Notes: a model not told the origin generated them from the sequence alone. A stretch of 64,000 bases of DNA from Merdimonas faecis (GCF_001754075.1 NZ_MIEH01000020.1:90839-154838); one strand, 5' to 3'; shown: positions 25,981 to 35,520, counted from the stretch's first letter. A program made the numbers and translations.

Positions 25981-26772
25981 CTATGCGCCCTTGAGCAGGA
26001 CCTCTAAGTAGTCCCCGCCCAGGGCGTGTATTGCCTTTAGGGAACGTTTCAGAGTTCCGGCCGTTTCCACCTGGAATTCCAATGTATCCGAAGTTTCAAT
26101 CCGGTAATGCCCTGCCTGGATCTGAGAAGACAGCCCCTCCACCGTACGCACAGTCTGATCGAACACATTATATACACAGCCGTATTGAAAGGCCTGATGC
26201 GTATCGCTTCCGGCGGTCAGCGGTTTCTGAAGCACCTTCGAAAGTTCCTTCATCCGCAAGGACATTCCTTCATAGTCCGCCGCCAGATCCTTTCCGTTCA
26301 GATCCAGAAAATCAAACTGTTTCAATTCACTCTCCGTAAGCTCCGGGATATGTCCGCCCTCACGGTACGGGTGCGCGGCTCCAAACAGAACAGGGTATTC
26401 CTTCACTATTTCCGCCCATTTCGCGAAGGGAAGGAATTTCCCTTTCTCTTTGTACGGCGAAAGTCTCCTGTTCATCTCCAGGATCACATGCATGTTTCCG
26501 ATCACCAGAGTATGCCCTCCTTCCGCAATATCCACTTCCATCCCCGGAAAGATCCGAAGCCCCTCCCGTGTAAGGAACGTATCCCTCTCCTCCTCATAAT
26601 TCTCTGAAATATACTGATAAACTTCTGCAAAACCCAGCGTATTGAAATGTTCTGTCAGACATAAAGCATCCAATCCCGCCTCATTTGCCTCTCTGAACAG
26701 CCAGTCTGTATATTCCGGGGAAAAAGGCAGCTTCTTTGCCAGTTTCCCATGTGTATGCATGTCTAATTTCAC
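25981..26772 (-). CDS. PHP-domain phosphoesterase linked to an ECF transporter
   Basis: 263 residues from a GTG start (KLDMHTHGKLAKKLPFSPEY). Metal ligands appear as DMHTHGK, LTEHFN, GMEVDI, AAHPYREGG and TAGSDTH. GAGGAG is 9 nt before the GTG at 26772; the upstream ATG at 26808 has no well placed site. It is the last gene of a minus-strand run with EcfT, a fused EcfA and an S component, so it may process the imported substrate, perhaps removing a phosphate. The substrate cannot be read from the sequence. Confidence 0.8.
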   Translation of the reverse strand: MKLDMHTHGKLAKKLPFSPEYTDWLFREANEAGLDALCLTEHFNTLGFAEVYQYISENYEEERDTFLTREGLRIFPGMEVDIAEGGHTLVIGNMHVILEMNRRLSPYKEKGKFLPFAKWAEIVKEYPVLFGAAHPYREGGHIPELTESELKQFDFLDLNGKDLAADYEGMSLRMKELSKVLQKPLTAGSDTHQAFQYGCVYNVFDQTVRTVEGLSSQIQAGHYRIETSDTLEFQVETAGTLKRSLKAIHALGGDYLEVLLKGA

Positions 26773-26835
26773 GTTTTTCTTCTCCTCTCTGCAAACCCTG
26801 ATTTTCATCAGATCCAGATAACTTCTCCTGCGCTT

Positions 26836-27663
26836 TTACGCAATCGCTGCTGATGCAGCCACACTGCATGCAGCCCAGATCACTGAGATTACTATGAAGA
26901 TCCCGTCATTCCTTGTCACCTTTAACATGGCAAGTCTCATCTTCTTTACCCCCGGATTCTTCAGTGCATACCGGTAGCCTTTCAGCTCCAGCGCCTCCAC
27001 CGTTGTCCGCGAGCGCTTTGCCGTATTCAGCATCAGCGGATAAAAAGCCTGTATGATCAGCTTTACCTGATAACCAAGATATCTGATCTTACCTATAAGT
27101 CCCTGCTTTTTCGGCGGATTTCCCCGAAGACGGTAGGATAACAGAATATTTTGAAATTCCTCCATCAGGACCGGAAGGATCCGGTAAGCAAAGGAAATGC
27201 TAAAAGACAGCTGATCCGGGCATCCAAACCACAGAAGGCCGCTGGCAAGCCGATCCGGATCCAACCCTGAAAATACAGTGACCGATGCAAGAGATACCAC
27301 CGCCACCTTCAAAGTCATTACCAGAAGAGGCGCCACCAAAGAAGAGTCTCCTCCAAAAAACAATGCCATGACCAAAAGATATCCTGTCTGAGTAAAAACG
27401 CCCACGCAAAACAGAAACAGTACCAGCGGTGCAATCCTGGCAGCTCTCGTTGTCAGTACCACAAAGAGAAAAAGTCCGAGGAGCAGCACCACATCATTGA
27501 TAAACCACGGCACCAGCCCGAAAAACAAATACCAGATCAGAAGCACCCTGGGATCAAGTCCTGCAATAACGGTATCATCATTGCCATAAGCATTTTTCAA
27601 CACCTGGTTTCTTAAAAAATCCATAGAAAATTTATCCAGGATGCTGTCAGTTAATTTATGCAT
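26836..27663 (-). CDS. ECF transporter T component (EcfT-like)
   Basis: 275 residues with five or so membrane spans (for example LIWYLFFGLVPWFIN, LLLGLFLFVVLTT, LVMALFFG) and the cytoplasmic coupling-helix region (SYRLRGNPPKKQ, SRTTVEALELKGYRY) typical of CbiQ/EcfT scaffold proteins, including two short Ala-Arg-Gly-like motifs. ATG 27663 is preceded by AGAGG at 8 nt and overlaps the ATPase gene by 8 bp. It is a dedicated module with its own ATPase and S component. Confidence 0.87.
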   Translation of the reverse strand: MHKLTDSILDKFSMDFLRNQVLKNAYGNDDTVIAGLDPRVLLIWYLFFGLVPWFINDVVLLLGLFLFVVLTTRAARIAPLVLFLFCVGVFTQTGYLLVMALFFGGDSSLVAPLLVMTLKVAVVSLASVTVFSGLDPDRLASGLLWFGCPDQLSFSISFAYRILPVLMEEFQNILLSYRLRGNPPKKQGLIGKIRYLGYQVKLIIQAFYPLMLNTAKRSRTTVEALELKGYRYALKNPGVKKMRLAMLKVTRNDGIFIVISVIWAACSVAASAAIA

Positions 27664-29362
27664 AACATTCACCTCTGAAACAGTCTAAAAATTCATCAAT
27701 GGTAAAACACGGATTTTCAATCCCTATCAGCCGCCCCATATCATAGATCTGGGGCGGACGGATCCCAACCTGGTTCCTGACGTACAGATCTGCAAAAATC
27801 TGTTCCTTCGTACCGTCCGCGATCACCCTGCCGCCTGACAGTACAATGATCCGCTCTGCCCAGTCGCAGACCAGCTGCATATCGTGAGTGGCAATAATCA
27901 CCGTATCCGTGATCCCTTTTAGCATCCTCAGGGTTTCCATCACCTCCCGGCGGGTAGCGATATCCAGATTTGCCGTAGGCTCGTCCAGAAGCAGGATCTC
28001 CGGATTCAGCGCCACACCGATGGCAAGGGAGGCTCTTCGCATCTGTCCCCCGGACAATAGTCTCCCATCCCGCCCGGAAAGGTTTCCCAGGCGGAACATC
28101 TCAAGCAGATCATCCGTGCGCTTTTCATATTCCGGTATTTTACGCACTCTCATCGCATAAGAAATATCCTCCCGGATCGAATCCTTAATAAACATCTCCT
28201 CCGGATTCTGATAAACCAGGGATATTATCTCCCCTATCTCTTCTTTGGAAAGTGCTCTCACCGGTCTCCCTTTTAAAAGAACGCTTCCTATTTCCGGCTG
28301 TATCAGCCCCATCATCATTTTCAGGATTGTGGATTTCCCCGCTCCGTTAGAGCCGATCAGCGCCACCTTTTCTCCTTTCTGGATTGTCAGGTTGAAATGA
28401 TCCAGTATCTTAGGAGCTTTTCCCTTTACTGCCCGGTATTTTACCGAAACATTTTCAAAAGCTGCCATCTGCTCTCCTTCTGTCGGTACGAAAGACTGCC
28501 TCATGCATCCTGTCCTGTTTTTCAGATATCCCTCAAACAGATTCTTTCCTTCCTCCAGATTTACCGGAAGAGTTGTATCTTCTGGCAGCATCCCCTCCTG
28601 TACCATGCGTCCGGCCGCTATCGTCACCTGCGGCGGAAATATATTGCTCCCGCGAAGCTCCTCTGTCCGCCGCATGGCCTCCCGGGCGGGAAGCTTCCAG
28701 GCCGCCTTTCCGTCTTTCAAAAGCAGAACGTGCTTACAGTATTTTGCAATATATTCTGTATGATGCTCGATCACGATAATCGTTTTATGATACGTCTCGT
28801 TCCACGCCTTCAGCACTTCATAAATCTGATCCGCATGGGCCGGGTCAAGCTGGGCGATGGGTTCGTCCAGAATAAGGATATCCGGACTTAGCGCCGCAGC
28901 CCCCGCAAGTGCCAGAAGATGTTTTTGTCCGCCGGACAGCTGCCATACATAGTCTGAAATCTTTGAAGACAGCCCACAGATTCTGAGCGCTTCTTTTCCC
29001 CTTGCTTCATAATCCTTTACAGCGTAATTCAGGCAGGCATAAGAGGCATCCTCCAGCACGGTAGGACACACGATCTGATTTTCAAAGTCCTGATATACAT
29101 ATCCTGCCTTCTTCGCCAGGCTGCCGATCTCCTGCTCCCGTGTATCCACACCGTCTATCTTTACCATCCCCTCCATATCTCCGACGATAAAATGCGGAAT
29201 CAGCCCGTTCAGTGTTTTACACAAGGTAGATTTCCCACACCCGTTATTTCCTACGACCGCAAGAAAATCTCCGTCCTCTACTGTAAGAGACAGATCCTTA
29301 AGCGTCGGCTCTTTCGCCCCGGGATAGGTAAATGTCAAATGATCGATCTCGATTTTATTCAC
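27656..29362 (-). CDS. fused double ECF ATPase (EcfA-EcfA')
   Basis: 568 residues holding two complete ABC ATPase domains. Domain 1 has Walker A VGNNGCGKST near 41, LSGGQKHLLALA near 139 and ILILDEPIAQLD near 161. Domain 2 has GSNGAGKST near 337, LSGGQMRRASLAIG near 434 and ILLLDEPTANLD near 460. Tandem ATPases in one chain are common in dedicated (group I-like) ECF systems. The GTG at 29362 is the best start (GAGGTG 8 nt upstream); the GTG at 29371 sits on its own binding site. It energises uptake by the S and T components encoded on either side. Confidence 0.9.
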   Translation of the reverse strand: MNKIEIDHLTFTYPGAKEPTLKDLSLTVEDGDFLAVVGNNGCGKSTLCKTLNGLIPHFIVGDMEGMVKIDGVDTREQEIGSLAKKAGYVYQDFENQIVCPTVLEDASYACLNYAVKDYEARGKEALRICGLSSKISDYVWQLSGGQKHLLALAGAAALSPDILILDEPIAQLDPAHADQIYEVLKAWNETYHKTIIVIEHHTEYIAKYCKHVLLLKDGKAAWKLPAREAMRRTEELRGSNIFPPQVTIAAGRMVQEGMLPEDTTLPVNLEEGKNLFEGYLKNRTGCMRQSFVPTEGEQMAAFENVSVKYRAVKGKAPKILDHFNLTIQKGEKVALIGSNGAGKSTILKMMMGLIQPEIGSVLLKGRPVRALSKEEIGEIISLVYQNPEEMFIKDSIREDISYAMRVRKIPEYEKRTDDLLEMFRLGNLSGRDGRLLSGGQMRRASLAIGVALNPEILLLDEPTANLDIATRREVMETLRMLKGITDTVIIATHDMQLVCDWAERIIVLSGGRVIADGTKEQIFADLYVRNQVGIRPPQIYDMGRLIGIENPCFTIDEFLDCFRGECYA

Positions 29363-29383
29363 AGGTTTCACCTCTTATCCCTT

Positions 29384-30241
29384 TTAAAAGTTGCGATACT
29401 CTGCCGAAGCTTTTCTGCCTGCCCGGCTGCGGATCAGGCCTGCCGCCACAGCCGTCACTGCCAGCGCCACGATAATCCCTACGATAATAGATGTGGAATT
29501 TCCTGCCCAGTCTGCCTCCCAGTCGATCAGCTCATACCCGCCGGAGGCCAGAAGCTCCGCCCCAATGGCCGCTGCAAATCCTGCCAGTATCAGAGCGATA
29601 TTTTTCGGAGTGAAGACACCGCCTTCCAGCTGCGTCTCTTTATCTCTTGGCTTGACGCCTAAAAGAGGCTCAATCTTGCCGTAGAGTCTTGGCACCAGAT
29701 ACATCGCCGGAAGCATGCAGAACAGGATACCTGAAAACAGGATGTCATTAAGACATGCAAATCCTTCGGTAAAGAACACACTCTCCGGGAGTCCCGCTAC
29801 CGCCTCAAAATCCTCCACCGCAAACTGTACCTTCAGAATATCTACCACGCATCCCATCAGCTGCTGCACCGTTACGCCAATGATAGAGGCTGCAGCAACA
29901 ACCCTGCGGTTCCTGGGATCCTTCACGATCCGCCCCGCAATATAAACACCGATCGTTACTGTCAGAAATTTTTCCAGCTCTCCAAGGCCTCCGAACTGTC
30001 CCAGCATGATCTCGCTGAACACCAGCTCTCCGGTTGCCGCCCCCAAAGCCGCGCTTAACGGGTCAAACAGCATGGCCAGCGTCAACGGAATGAATAAAAA
30101 GTATTCTACAGAAAATTCCACGATCCCTATTTGAAAAGATGGGATCAGTTCTGTAAACAAGGTCGCCAGCCCATACAAGGACATGCTTAAGACAAATACC
30201 ATCATTTTCTGCGACTGCGTCATTCTTGATTTTACATCCAT
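29384..30241 (-). CDS. ECF transporter substrate-binding S component, unknown substrate
   Basis: 285 residues, highly hydrophobic with about six or seven spans: AALGAATGELVFSEIMLG and a long GVYIAGRIV segment in the N-terminal half, then QLMGCVVDIL and a C-terminal pair of spans. It is longer than a typical S component of about 180 residues. The pattern resembles ECF S components but not one with a known vitamin ligand. It heads the operon, with GGAGGAG 7 nt before the ATG. That site lies in one arm of a long inverted repeat, so translation is probably controlled. Confidence 0.72.
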   Translation of the reverse strand: MDVKSRMTQSQKMMVFVLSMSLYGLATLFTELIPSFQIGIVEFSVEYFLFIPLTLAMLFDPLSAALGAATGELVFSEIMLGQFGGLGELEKFLTVTIGVYIAGRIVKDPRNRRVVAAASIIGVTVQQLMGCVVDILKVQFAVEDFEAVAGLPESVFFTEGFACLNDILFSGILFCMLPAMYLVPRLYGKIEPLLGVKPRDKETQLEGGVFTPKNIALILAGFAAAIGAELLASGGYELIDWEADWAGNSTSIIVGIIVALAVTAVAAGLIRSRAGRKASAEYRNF

Positions 30242-30248
30242 AATAAAA

Positions 30249-30309
30249 CTCCTCCATAATCACTCTCATTACATCGTCTTGATTTCTTACGAGAGTCATT
30301 ATAGAGGAG
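30249..30309 (-). promoter_or_regulatory. 19-bp inverted repeat covering the S-component ribosome binding site
   Basis: Left arm 30249-30267 and right arm 30291-30309 match at 17 of 19 positions around a 23-nt loop. In the minus-strand transcript the 3' arm contains the GGAGGAG ribosome binding site of the S-component gene. The other arm contains TATAAT on the minus strand, which could be a -10. Either an RNA switch that hides the ribosome binding site or a regulator operator fits. There is no terminal T-run, so it is not a terminator. Confidence 0.55.
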
Positions 30310-30389
30310 CTATTTTAAATCTAACAGCGCACTGCCATAAAATGTAAGTAAAATTTTCGTAAATTAGTTTTTGTAATTAAATTTTCATT

Positions 30390-32285
30390 TTAACCTGCAT
30401 TGCTGGCAGCAATCTTTACGCGGCTCCACAGATCACTGATGATCTTTTTGGTGTCTTCATTATAAACAAACACCTCATCGTTCTCATTATCTGTCCGCGG
30501 AATGTATGCGTTGATGCCTTCATAATCTCCGCCTTCTCCGGACAGTGTATCCATAACCTCCTGGTTTGCAGAGGTATATCCCACGTAGCTGGAGTTATCG
30601 TAAGCGCCGTCATAATCAGAAGCATAGTTGATAAACGCATGCGCCAGATCCGGATTCTTGGCATTTTTCGGGATGACCATGGCGTCTGACCACAGATTGG
30701 TTCCTGTCTCAGGCATAAAATATCCCATATCTTCATTTTCTGCCATAACATAGGATGCATCTCCGGAGTAAATCAGTCCCAGCGCCTTTCTTCCCTGCGC
30801 CATGTTGTCGATGATCTCATCGGTCACGATTTCCGTATCCATGGTTTCCACACACTGTACCAGCCATTCATAGGCCTCCTGCAGCTCCTGCTCATTTTCC
30901 GTATTCATGGAATATCCCAGGGCTTTCAGCGCCATCATGAAGGAGTCTCTCTCGGAATCATAAAGATACACATCTCCTTTGTATTTCTCATCCAGGAAAA
31001 TATTATATCCTTCTCTTTCCAGATCCTCGATGTCTACCTTATTTTTATCATATACGATTCCCACGGTTCCCCAGAAATATGGAACGGAATAATCATTATT
31101 CGGATCATAAGGCAGTCCCTTCACCGCATCTGCCAGCTTATCCATACAGGTGAGCTTGGATTTATCCAGCTTCTGCAAAAGATCCTCTTCGATCAGACGC
31201 TGGATCATATAATCACTTGGCACCAGCAGGTCATAGGATTCCCCGTTTGCCACCTTGATGTACATCTGCTCATTGGAATCAAAGTTTTCCATGACTACCG
31301 TAGCGCCGGTCTCTTCCTCAAAGTCGCCGATGATATTTTCGCCGGTATACTCGCCCCAGTTATAGATGTGGAGCGTCTGCCCTTCAAACGGACGGTCCGA
31401 GCTTCCGCCGCCGAAATTCACCGCGCAGATTCCCACTGCTGCCGCACAGAGAACCGCTGCCGCTGCAGGCACCAGGCGTCTTCTCTTTCCGATCGTATCC
31501 GACTTCCTGCTCCTGGCGGCCACGATCGGCGCCAGATTAATGATCAAAAGCACAATCGTTATGATCACAACCACAAGCGTTGATACCGCATTGATACTGG
31601 GGTTGACACGCTTGCTCATGGTGTAGACCACGATACTTAAGTTCTTAACACCTCTGCCGGTTACAAAATAGGAAATGATGAAATCATCCACCGACATAGT
31701 AAATGCGATCAGCGCTCCCGATACGATCCCCGGTGTGATCTGGGGTACGATTACCTTACGAAGCGCCTGCCAGGGAGTAGCGCCCAGATCCATGGCCGCA
31801 TCCGCAAGATTAGGATCCAGTGAGCGGATCTTTGGCATAACCGACAGGATCACATAGGGTATGCAAAAGGCAATATGGGCCAGCAGCATGGTCATGTAGC
31901 CTTTTTCTACATTAAAGGTAATGAACAGCAGCATAAACCCGATGGCTGTCACGATCTCCGGGTTCATCATCGGCAGATTATTAACCTGATCCATGATGTT
32001 ACGGATTACCTTCTTGGACTTGCTTAATCCTATGGCAGAAATTGTTCCCACTACCGTAGAGATAAAGGTGGCCAGGATCGCAATACTGAAGGTGGTGTAC
32101 AGAGCTTCCATCATATCCTGGGATTCCAGCATATGCTGATACCAGCGCAGCGAAAAGCCGGTAAAGCTGGTCAGGGATTTTCCTTCATTGAAGGAGAAAA
32201 TCACCATATATACAATGGGAAGATAGAAGAAGGCGATCATCAGGATCATCAAAATCTTCCCAAAAGGACGTTTTTTCTTGTTCAT
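30390..32285 (-). CDS. potCD: spermidine/putrescine ABC permease-binding protein fusion (PotC-PotD)
   Basis: 631 residues in two parts. Residues 1-265 are a PotC permease with six spans and the EAA loop DAAMDLGATPWQALRKVIVPQ near 165. A further hydrophobic stretch (about 272-290, LVPAAAAVLCAAAVGICAV) then carries the chain back out to a PotD-like binding domain (LHIYNWGEYTGENIIGDFEEETGATV, near 300 onward, with VPSDYMI and YFWGTVGIVYDKN). The binding protein is thus tethered to the permease. The ATG at 32285 has AAAGGAGG upstream; a GTG at 32294 overlaps the potB stop but is too close to that site. Last gene of the pot operon. Confidence 0.92.
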   Translation of the reverse strand: MNKKKRPFGKILMILMIAFFYLPIVYMVIFSFNEGKSLTSFTGFSLRWYQHMLESQDMMEALYTTFSIAILATFISTVVGTISAIGLSKSKKVIRNIMDQVNNLPMMNPEIVTAIGFMLLFITFNVEKGYMTMLLAHIAFCIPYVILSVMPKIRSLDPNLADAAMDLGATPWQALRKVIVPQITPGIVSGALIAFTMSVDDFIISYFVTGRGVKNLSIVVYTMSKRVNPSINAVSTLVVVIITIVLLIINLAPIVAARSRKSDTIGKRRRLVPAAAAVLCAAAVGICAVNFGGGSSDRPFEGQTLHIYNWGEYTGENIIGDFEEETGATVVMENFDSNEQMYIKVANGESYDLLVPSDYMIQRLIEEDLLQKLDKSKLTCMDKLADAVKGLPYDPNNDYSVPYFWGTVGIVYDKNKVDIEDLEREGYNIFLDEKYKGDVYLYDSERDSFMMALKALGYSMNTENEQELQEAYEWLVQCVETMDTEIVTDEIIDNMAQGRKALGLIYSGDASYVMAENEDMGYFMPETGTNLWSDAMVIPKNAKNPDLAHAFINYASDYDGAYDNSSYVGYTSANQEVMDTLSGEGGDYEGINAYIPRTDNENDEVFVYNEDTKKIISDLWSRVKIAASNAG

Positions 32286-32290
32286 CCTGA

Positions 32291-33127
32291 TCACTCCTCC
32301 TTTCCGCCCTGGTTACGGATCTCAATCTTCCGCACTGCCATCATCAGAAGCATCATGATCACTGCCATGATCATGGAAATGGCGCTTCCGAAATTCCACT
32401 CACCCACGGTGATAAACTGGTTCTCGATCATATTTCCGATCAGGAAATACTGTCCGCCTCCCAAAAGCTTCGGGATGAAGAAGGAACTGACTGCCGGAAG
32501 AAATACCAGCGTAATGCCATTAATGACGCCGGGCAGCGACAGTGGAAAGGTTACCCGCCGGAAGGTCTGCACCGGATTCGCTCCCAGATCGGCACTTGCC
32601 TCAACAAGGGAATGATCCATCTTGCTTAAGGATGTCTGGATCTGAAGAATCATAAATGGCAGAAAGTTATACACCATTCCAAGCAAAACGGCGCCTTCCG
32701 TATACAAAAGTTCCTGATCTCCAAGCCCGAATATGCTTAAAATTTGCTGGATCAGCCCGCCTTCACTCAAGAGCCCGATCCAGGCATAGGTCCGGACCAG
32801 CATGTTGATCCACATCGGGATCGTCACACATAAGATTAAAATGTTCTGTGTTTTTTCCTTGCTGCGGGCAATAAAATAAGCTGCCGGATAGCCCAGGAAA
32901 AAGCAGATAATCGTTGTCTTAACCGCAATTACGAGCGAACGCCAAAGGATTAACAGGAAATCCTGGTCGGTAAAAAATTTGGCGTAATGCTCCAGTGTGA
33001 AGGAAAACGAAATGATGCTGTTTCCCTGCTCCATAAAGGAGTATGCGGCGATCAGCGCCATGGGTAACACCAGCATCAGCGCCGCCCACACAATATACGG
33101 CCATGCCAGCTGAGAAAATCGTTTCAT
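32291..33127 (-). CDS. potB: spermidine/putrescine ABC transporter permease PotB
   Basis: 278 residues with six spans, a long first periplasmic loop and the EAA motif VEASADLGANPVQTFRRVTFPLSLPGVI near 175. It matches the PotB half of a polyamine importer, pairing with the PotC half of the fusion downstream. The start lies 3 bp after the potA stop, with only a weak binding site, so translation is probably coupled. Confidence 0.92.
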   Translation of the reverse strand: MKRFSQLAWPYIVWAALMLVLPMALIAAYSFMEQGNSIISFSFTLEHYAKFFTDQDFLLILWRSLVIAVKTTIICFFLGYPAAYFIARSKEKTQNILILCVTIPMWINMLVRTYAWIGLLSEGGLIQQILSIFGLGDQELLYTEGAVLLGMVYNFLPFMILQIQTSLSKMDHSLVEASADLGANPVQTFRRVTFPLSLPGVINGITLVFLPAVSSFFIPKLLGGGQYFLIGNMIENQFITVGEWNFGSAISMIMAVIMMLLMMAVRKIEIRNQGGKEE

Positions 33128-33130
33128 CTT

Positions 33131-34708
33131 TTAATACCCCGTCCTGGACATCACATGGATATCCTCCGGGAAGAATGTCAGGCCGACCTCCTGACCCTCT
33201 TCCGAGTAGTCTGTGGTGTGGATCTTGAACTCCCGTCCTGTCGTCCAGAATGTGATCGGATATACTCCCTCCGTCACCTTTTCCGGATCAAATTCATAAT
33301 CCACGCTGATATCCACACTCTGTTCCTCATCGCTTAACTTCCAGCCCTGTGCGTTGGCCCAGGTCTTAAGATCTGTGTCCAGCGCCTGAGACTCTGTGAT
33401 CTCATCTACTGTTTTTACAAAATTAAATGCCATGATTCCTTCATTTGCCTTTTCGTTCTTCACGAATGGCTGGTCTACCACGAAGATCGTCCTCTCAACC
33501 TTCGTGCCGTTTGAAGTGGCAAATACCACAGGATACTGGCCTTCTTCTTTAGCCACCTCGTACTCTATCTTCGCAATGGATATGTATTCGTCGCTTTCCG
33601 GATCCCAGGCCTGTGCATTGGCGCGGGCAATGACTTCCTTGTCGTCCAGATCCTCTACATCGTCAATATCTACATAGAAGTTGTTGGCACTGATTTTTTC
33701 TTTTCCATCCTCGCTGGTCACGTCCTGGTTCTTGATCACACGCATATTGACCGTCACACTGGTACCCGGCACTGTCTCCACGATAATCTCATAGTGTACC
33801 CCTTTAAATAAAACACTTAAGACCTCGCCTGTCATTTTGCCGTCCTTCACATCCACGATGTCGATATCCTCCGGACGGATCACCACATCCACCGGTTCAT
33901 TTTCTTTGAATCCGAAGTCCACACAGTCAAAGGTAATATCGTCAAAACGCACCTTATAATCCTCCAGCATCACGCCGGGCAGGATGTTGCTCTCTCCGAT
34001 AAAGTTTGCGACAAACCGGTTCACCGGCTCATTGTAAATATCCTGCGGTGAGCCCACCTGCTGGATCTCTCCGTGGTTCATGACCACGATCTTATCTGAC
34101 ATGGTAAGGGCTTCTTCCTGATCGTGGGTTACAAAGATAAAGGTAATCCCTACCTCCTGCTGGATTCTCTTCAGCTCGTACTGCATCTCTTTTCTGAGCT
34201 TTAAGTCCAGCGCTGCCAACGGCTCATCCAGAAGCAGCACCTTCGGCTCATTGACCAGCGCTCTTGCAATAGCTACCCGCTGCTGCTGCCCGCCGGACAA
34301 AAGGGTCGTATTCTTATCCTCAAACCCTTCCAGTCCGATCAGCCTTAGCATTTTCATGACCTTCTGGTCGATAACGTCCTTACTCATCTTTTTGATCTTC
34401 AGACCAAAAGCAATATTTTCGTACACGCTCAGATGGGGAAACAGCGCATACTTTTGAAATACTGTATTCAGTTCCCTCTCATAAGGCGGTTTTTTGCTGA
34501 TCTCTTCCCCGTCAAAGATCACGCTTCCTTCATCCGCATCCAGAAATCCGCCCAGGATCCTGAGCAGCGTAGTCTTTCCGCAGCCGCTGGGTCCTAATAG
34601 CGTTACAAATTCATTTTCATAAATGTCCAGATTGATCCCTTTCAGAACGATCTGGCCGTCAAAACTCTTTACGATATTCCGAAACTCGATCAGCTTCTTC
34701 TCTTCCAT
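33131..34708 (-). CDS. potA: polyamine ABC transporter ATPase PotA with inserted Ig-like repeats
   Basis: 525 residues, much longer than the usual 350-380. The ATPase half is standard: GPSGCGKTT near 42, [15 protein letters not shown] near 138 and [12 protein letters not shown] near 160. The TOBE-type region begins near 285 and its typical ending ([18 protein letters not shown]) is intact. About 150 residues containing two similar repeats are inserted between. Repeat 1 (about 355-415) has ANAQAW and [14 protein letters not shown]; repeat 2 (about 443-505) has ANAQGW and [13 protein letters not shown]. These look like bacterial Ig-like domains normally found outside the cell. ATG 34708 has GGAGGGAG upstream. 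Confidence 0.93.
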   Translation of the reverse strand: MEEKKLIEFRNIVKSFDGQIVLKGINLDIYENEFVTLLGPSGCGKTTLLRILGGFLDADEGSVIFDGEEISKKPPYERELNTVFQKYALFPHLSVYENIAFGLKIKKMSKDVIDQKVMKMLRLIGLEGFEDKNTTLLSGGQQQRVAIARALVNEPKVLLLDEPLAALDLKLRKEMQYELKRIQQEVGITFIFVTHDQEEALTMSDKIVVMNHGEIQQVGSPQDIYNEPVNRFVANFIGESNILPGVMLEDYKVRFDDITFDCVDFGFKENEPVDVVIRPEDIDIVDVKDGKMTGEVLSVLFKGVHYEIIVETVPGTSVTVNMRVIKNQDVTSEDGKEKISANNFYVDIDDVEDLDDKEVIARANAQAWDPESDEYISIAKIEYEVAKEEGQYPVVFATSNGTKVERTIFVVDQPFVKNEKANEGIMAFNFVKTVDEITESQALDTDLKTWANAQGWKLSDEEQSVDISVDYEFDPEKVTEGVYPITFWTTGREFKIHTTDYSEEGQEVGLTFFPEDIHVMSRTGY

Positions 34709-34725
34709 CTTGTCTCTCCCTCCTG

Positions 34726-35259
34726 CTAAAACATCGGCGGTGTGGTGACCCACAGCACCTTTGCATCACTGTTCCCGTGATTGTAAAGGTAATGGCTCTT
34801 TGTTCCGTCCATGTAGAAGGTCTCTTTTGCCTTTACCTTGTATTTTTTGCCGCCCTGCACGATCGTGACAGCACCTTTTAGCACATAGCCAAACTCCTGG
34901 CCCTGATAGGCAGACATCACCTGGCTTTTCTTCCGCGGATGCAGCGTCAGAAGGATGGGCTCCATCTCGTTTTTCTGAGCGTTCGGGATCACCCATTCGA
35001 TCTGATAGTCTTCCTGCTCATCCACAAAAAAGTCCTGTGTCTGAAATACGATCTGTGTTTCTTCTTCCTCGCGGAAGAACTCTGACAAGTTGCTTCCCAG
35101 CGCCTCCAGGATATCCTGAAGTGTGGCAATGCTCGGTGTCGTCAAGTTACGCTCCACCTGAGAAAGGAAGCCTTTGGTAAGTTCGCTCCTGGATGCAAGA
35201 TCCCCCAGTGTCAGGTCGTTCTGCAGGCGCAGTTCCTTTAGTTTCTTCCCAATATCCAC
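34726..35259 (-). CDS. XRE-cupin transcriptional regulator of the pot operon
   Basis: 177 residues: an N-terminal helix-turn-helix ([49 protein letters not shown]) and a C-terminal cupin ([50 protein letters not shown]). This PuuR-like architecture commonly controls polyamine or amino acid genes with a small-molecule ligand in the cupin. It is the first gene of the operon with potA 17 bp downstream, so it probably regulates polyamine uptake and itself. Confidence 0.9.
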   Translation of the reverse strand: MDIGKKLKELRLQNDLTLGDLASRSELTKGFLSQVERNLTTPSIATLQDILEALGSNLSEFFREEEETQIVFQTQDFFVDEQEDYQIEWVIPNAQKNEMEPILLTLHPRKKSQVMSAYQGQEFGYVLKGAVTIVQGGKKYKVKAKETFYMDGTKSHYLYNHGNSDAKVLWVTTPPMF

Positions 35260-35319
35260 ACTTTCACCTCCGGTTTTCTAATACTATACTTTTAGTTAAA
35301 AATTAGCGAACCAAGGAAC

Positions 35320-35347
35320 ATTATACACAGATGGGAAAATATTGCAA
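35320..35347 (-). promoter_or_regulatory. promoter of the pot operon
   Basis: On the minus strand TTGCAA (35347-35342), a 16-bp spacer and TATAAT (35325-35320) lie 61 bp before the regulator gene. A second weaker -10 (TATAGT) lies closer to the start. Confidence 0.65.
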
Positions 35348-35406
35348 TAGATTTTTGCATATTTTTACAAAAATACCGTTCCCCGGATTCTCCGTTGACT
35401 TTCAAG

Positions 35407-35450
35407 AATAATCGTCCTTACATTTCCAGGTGCAGGACGATTATTTTTTA
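35407..35450. terminator. hairpin with T-run
   Basis: AATAATCGTCC (35407-35417) pairs perfectly with GGACGATTATT (35435-35445) and is followed by TTTTT on the plus strand, with As on the other side. No plus-strand gene precedes it. It sits between two minus-strand units and may act in both directions. Confidence 0.6.
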
Positions 35451-35477
35451 TGCTTGTCATAGAAACTCTTTATGGTA

Positions 35478-35520
35478 AAAACCCCTTACACGAATGTTTA
35501 CCATCCGTGCAAGGGGAAAA
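35478..35520 (-). terminator. intrinsic terminator of the PatB/MalY gene
   Basis: CCCCTTACACG (35482-35492) pairs with CGTGCAAGGGG (35506-35516) with one mismatch. On the minus strand it is followed by TTTTTACC. It lies 30 bp after the aminotransferase stop. Confidence 0.8.

Noticed and set aside
30249..30309. Intrinsic terminator before the ECF operon
   Set aside because: The hairpin is not followed by a T-run in either direction; it covers the ribosome binding site instead.
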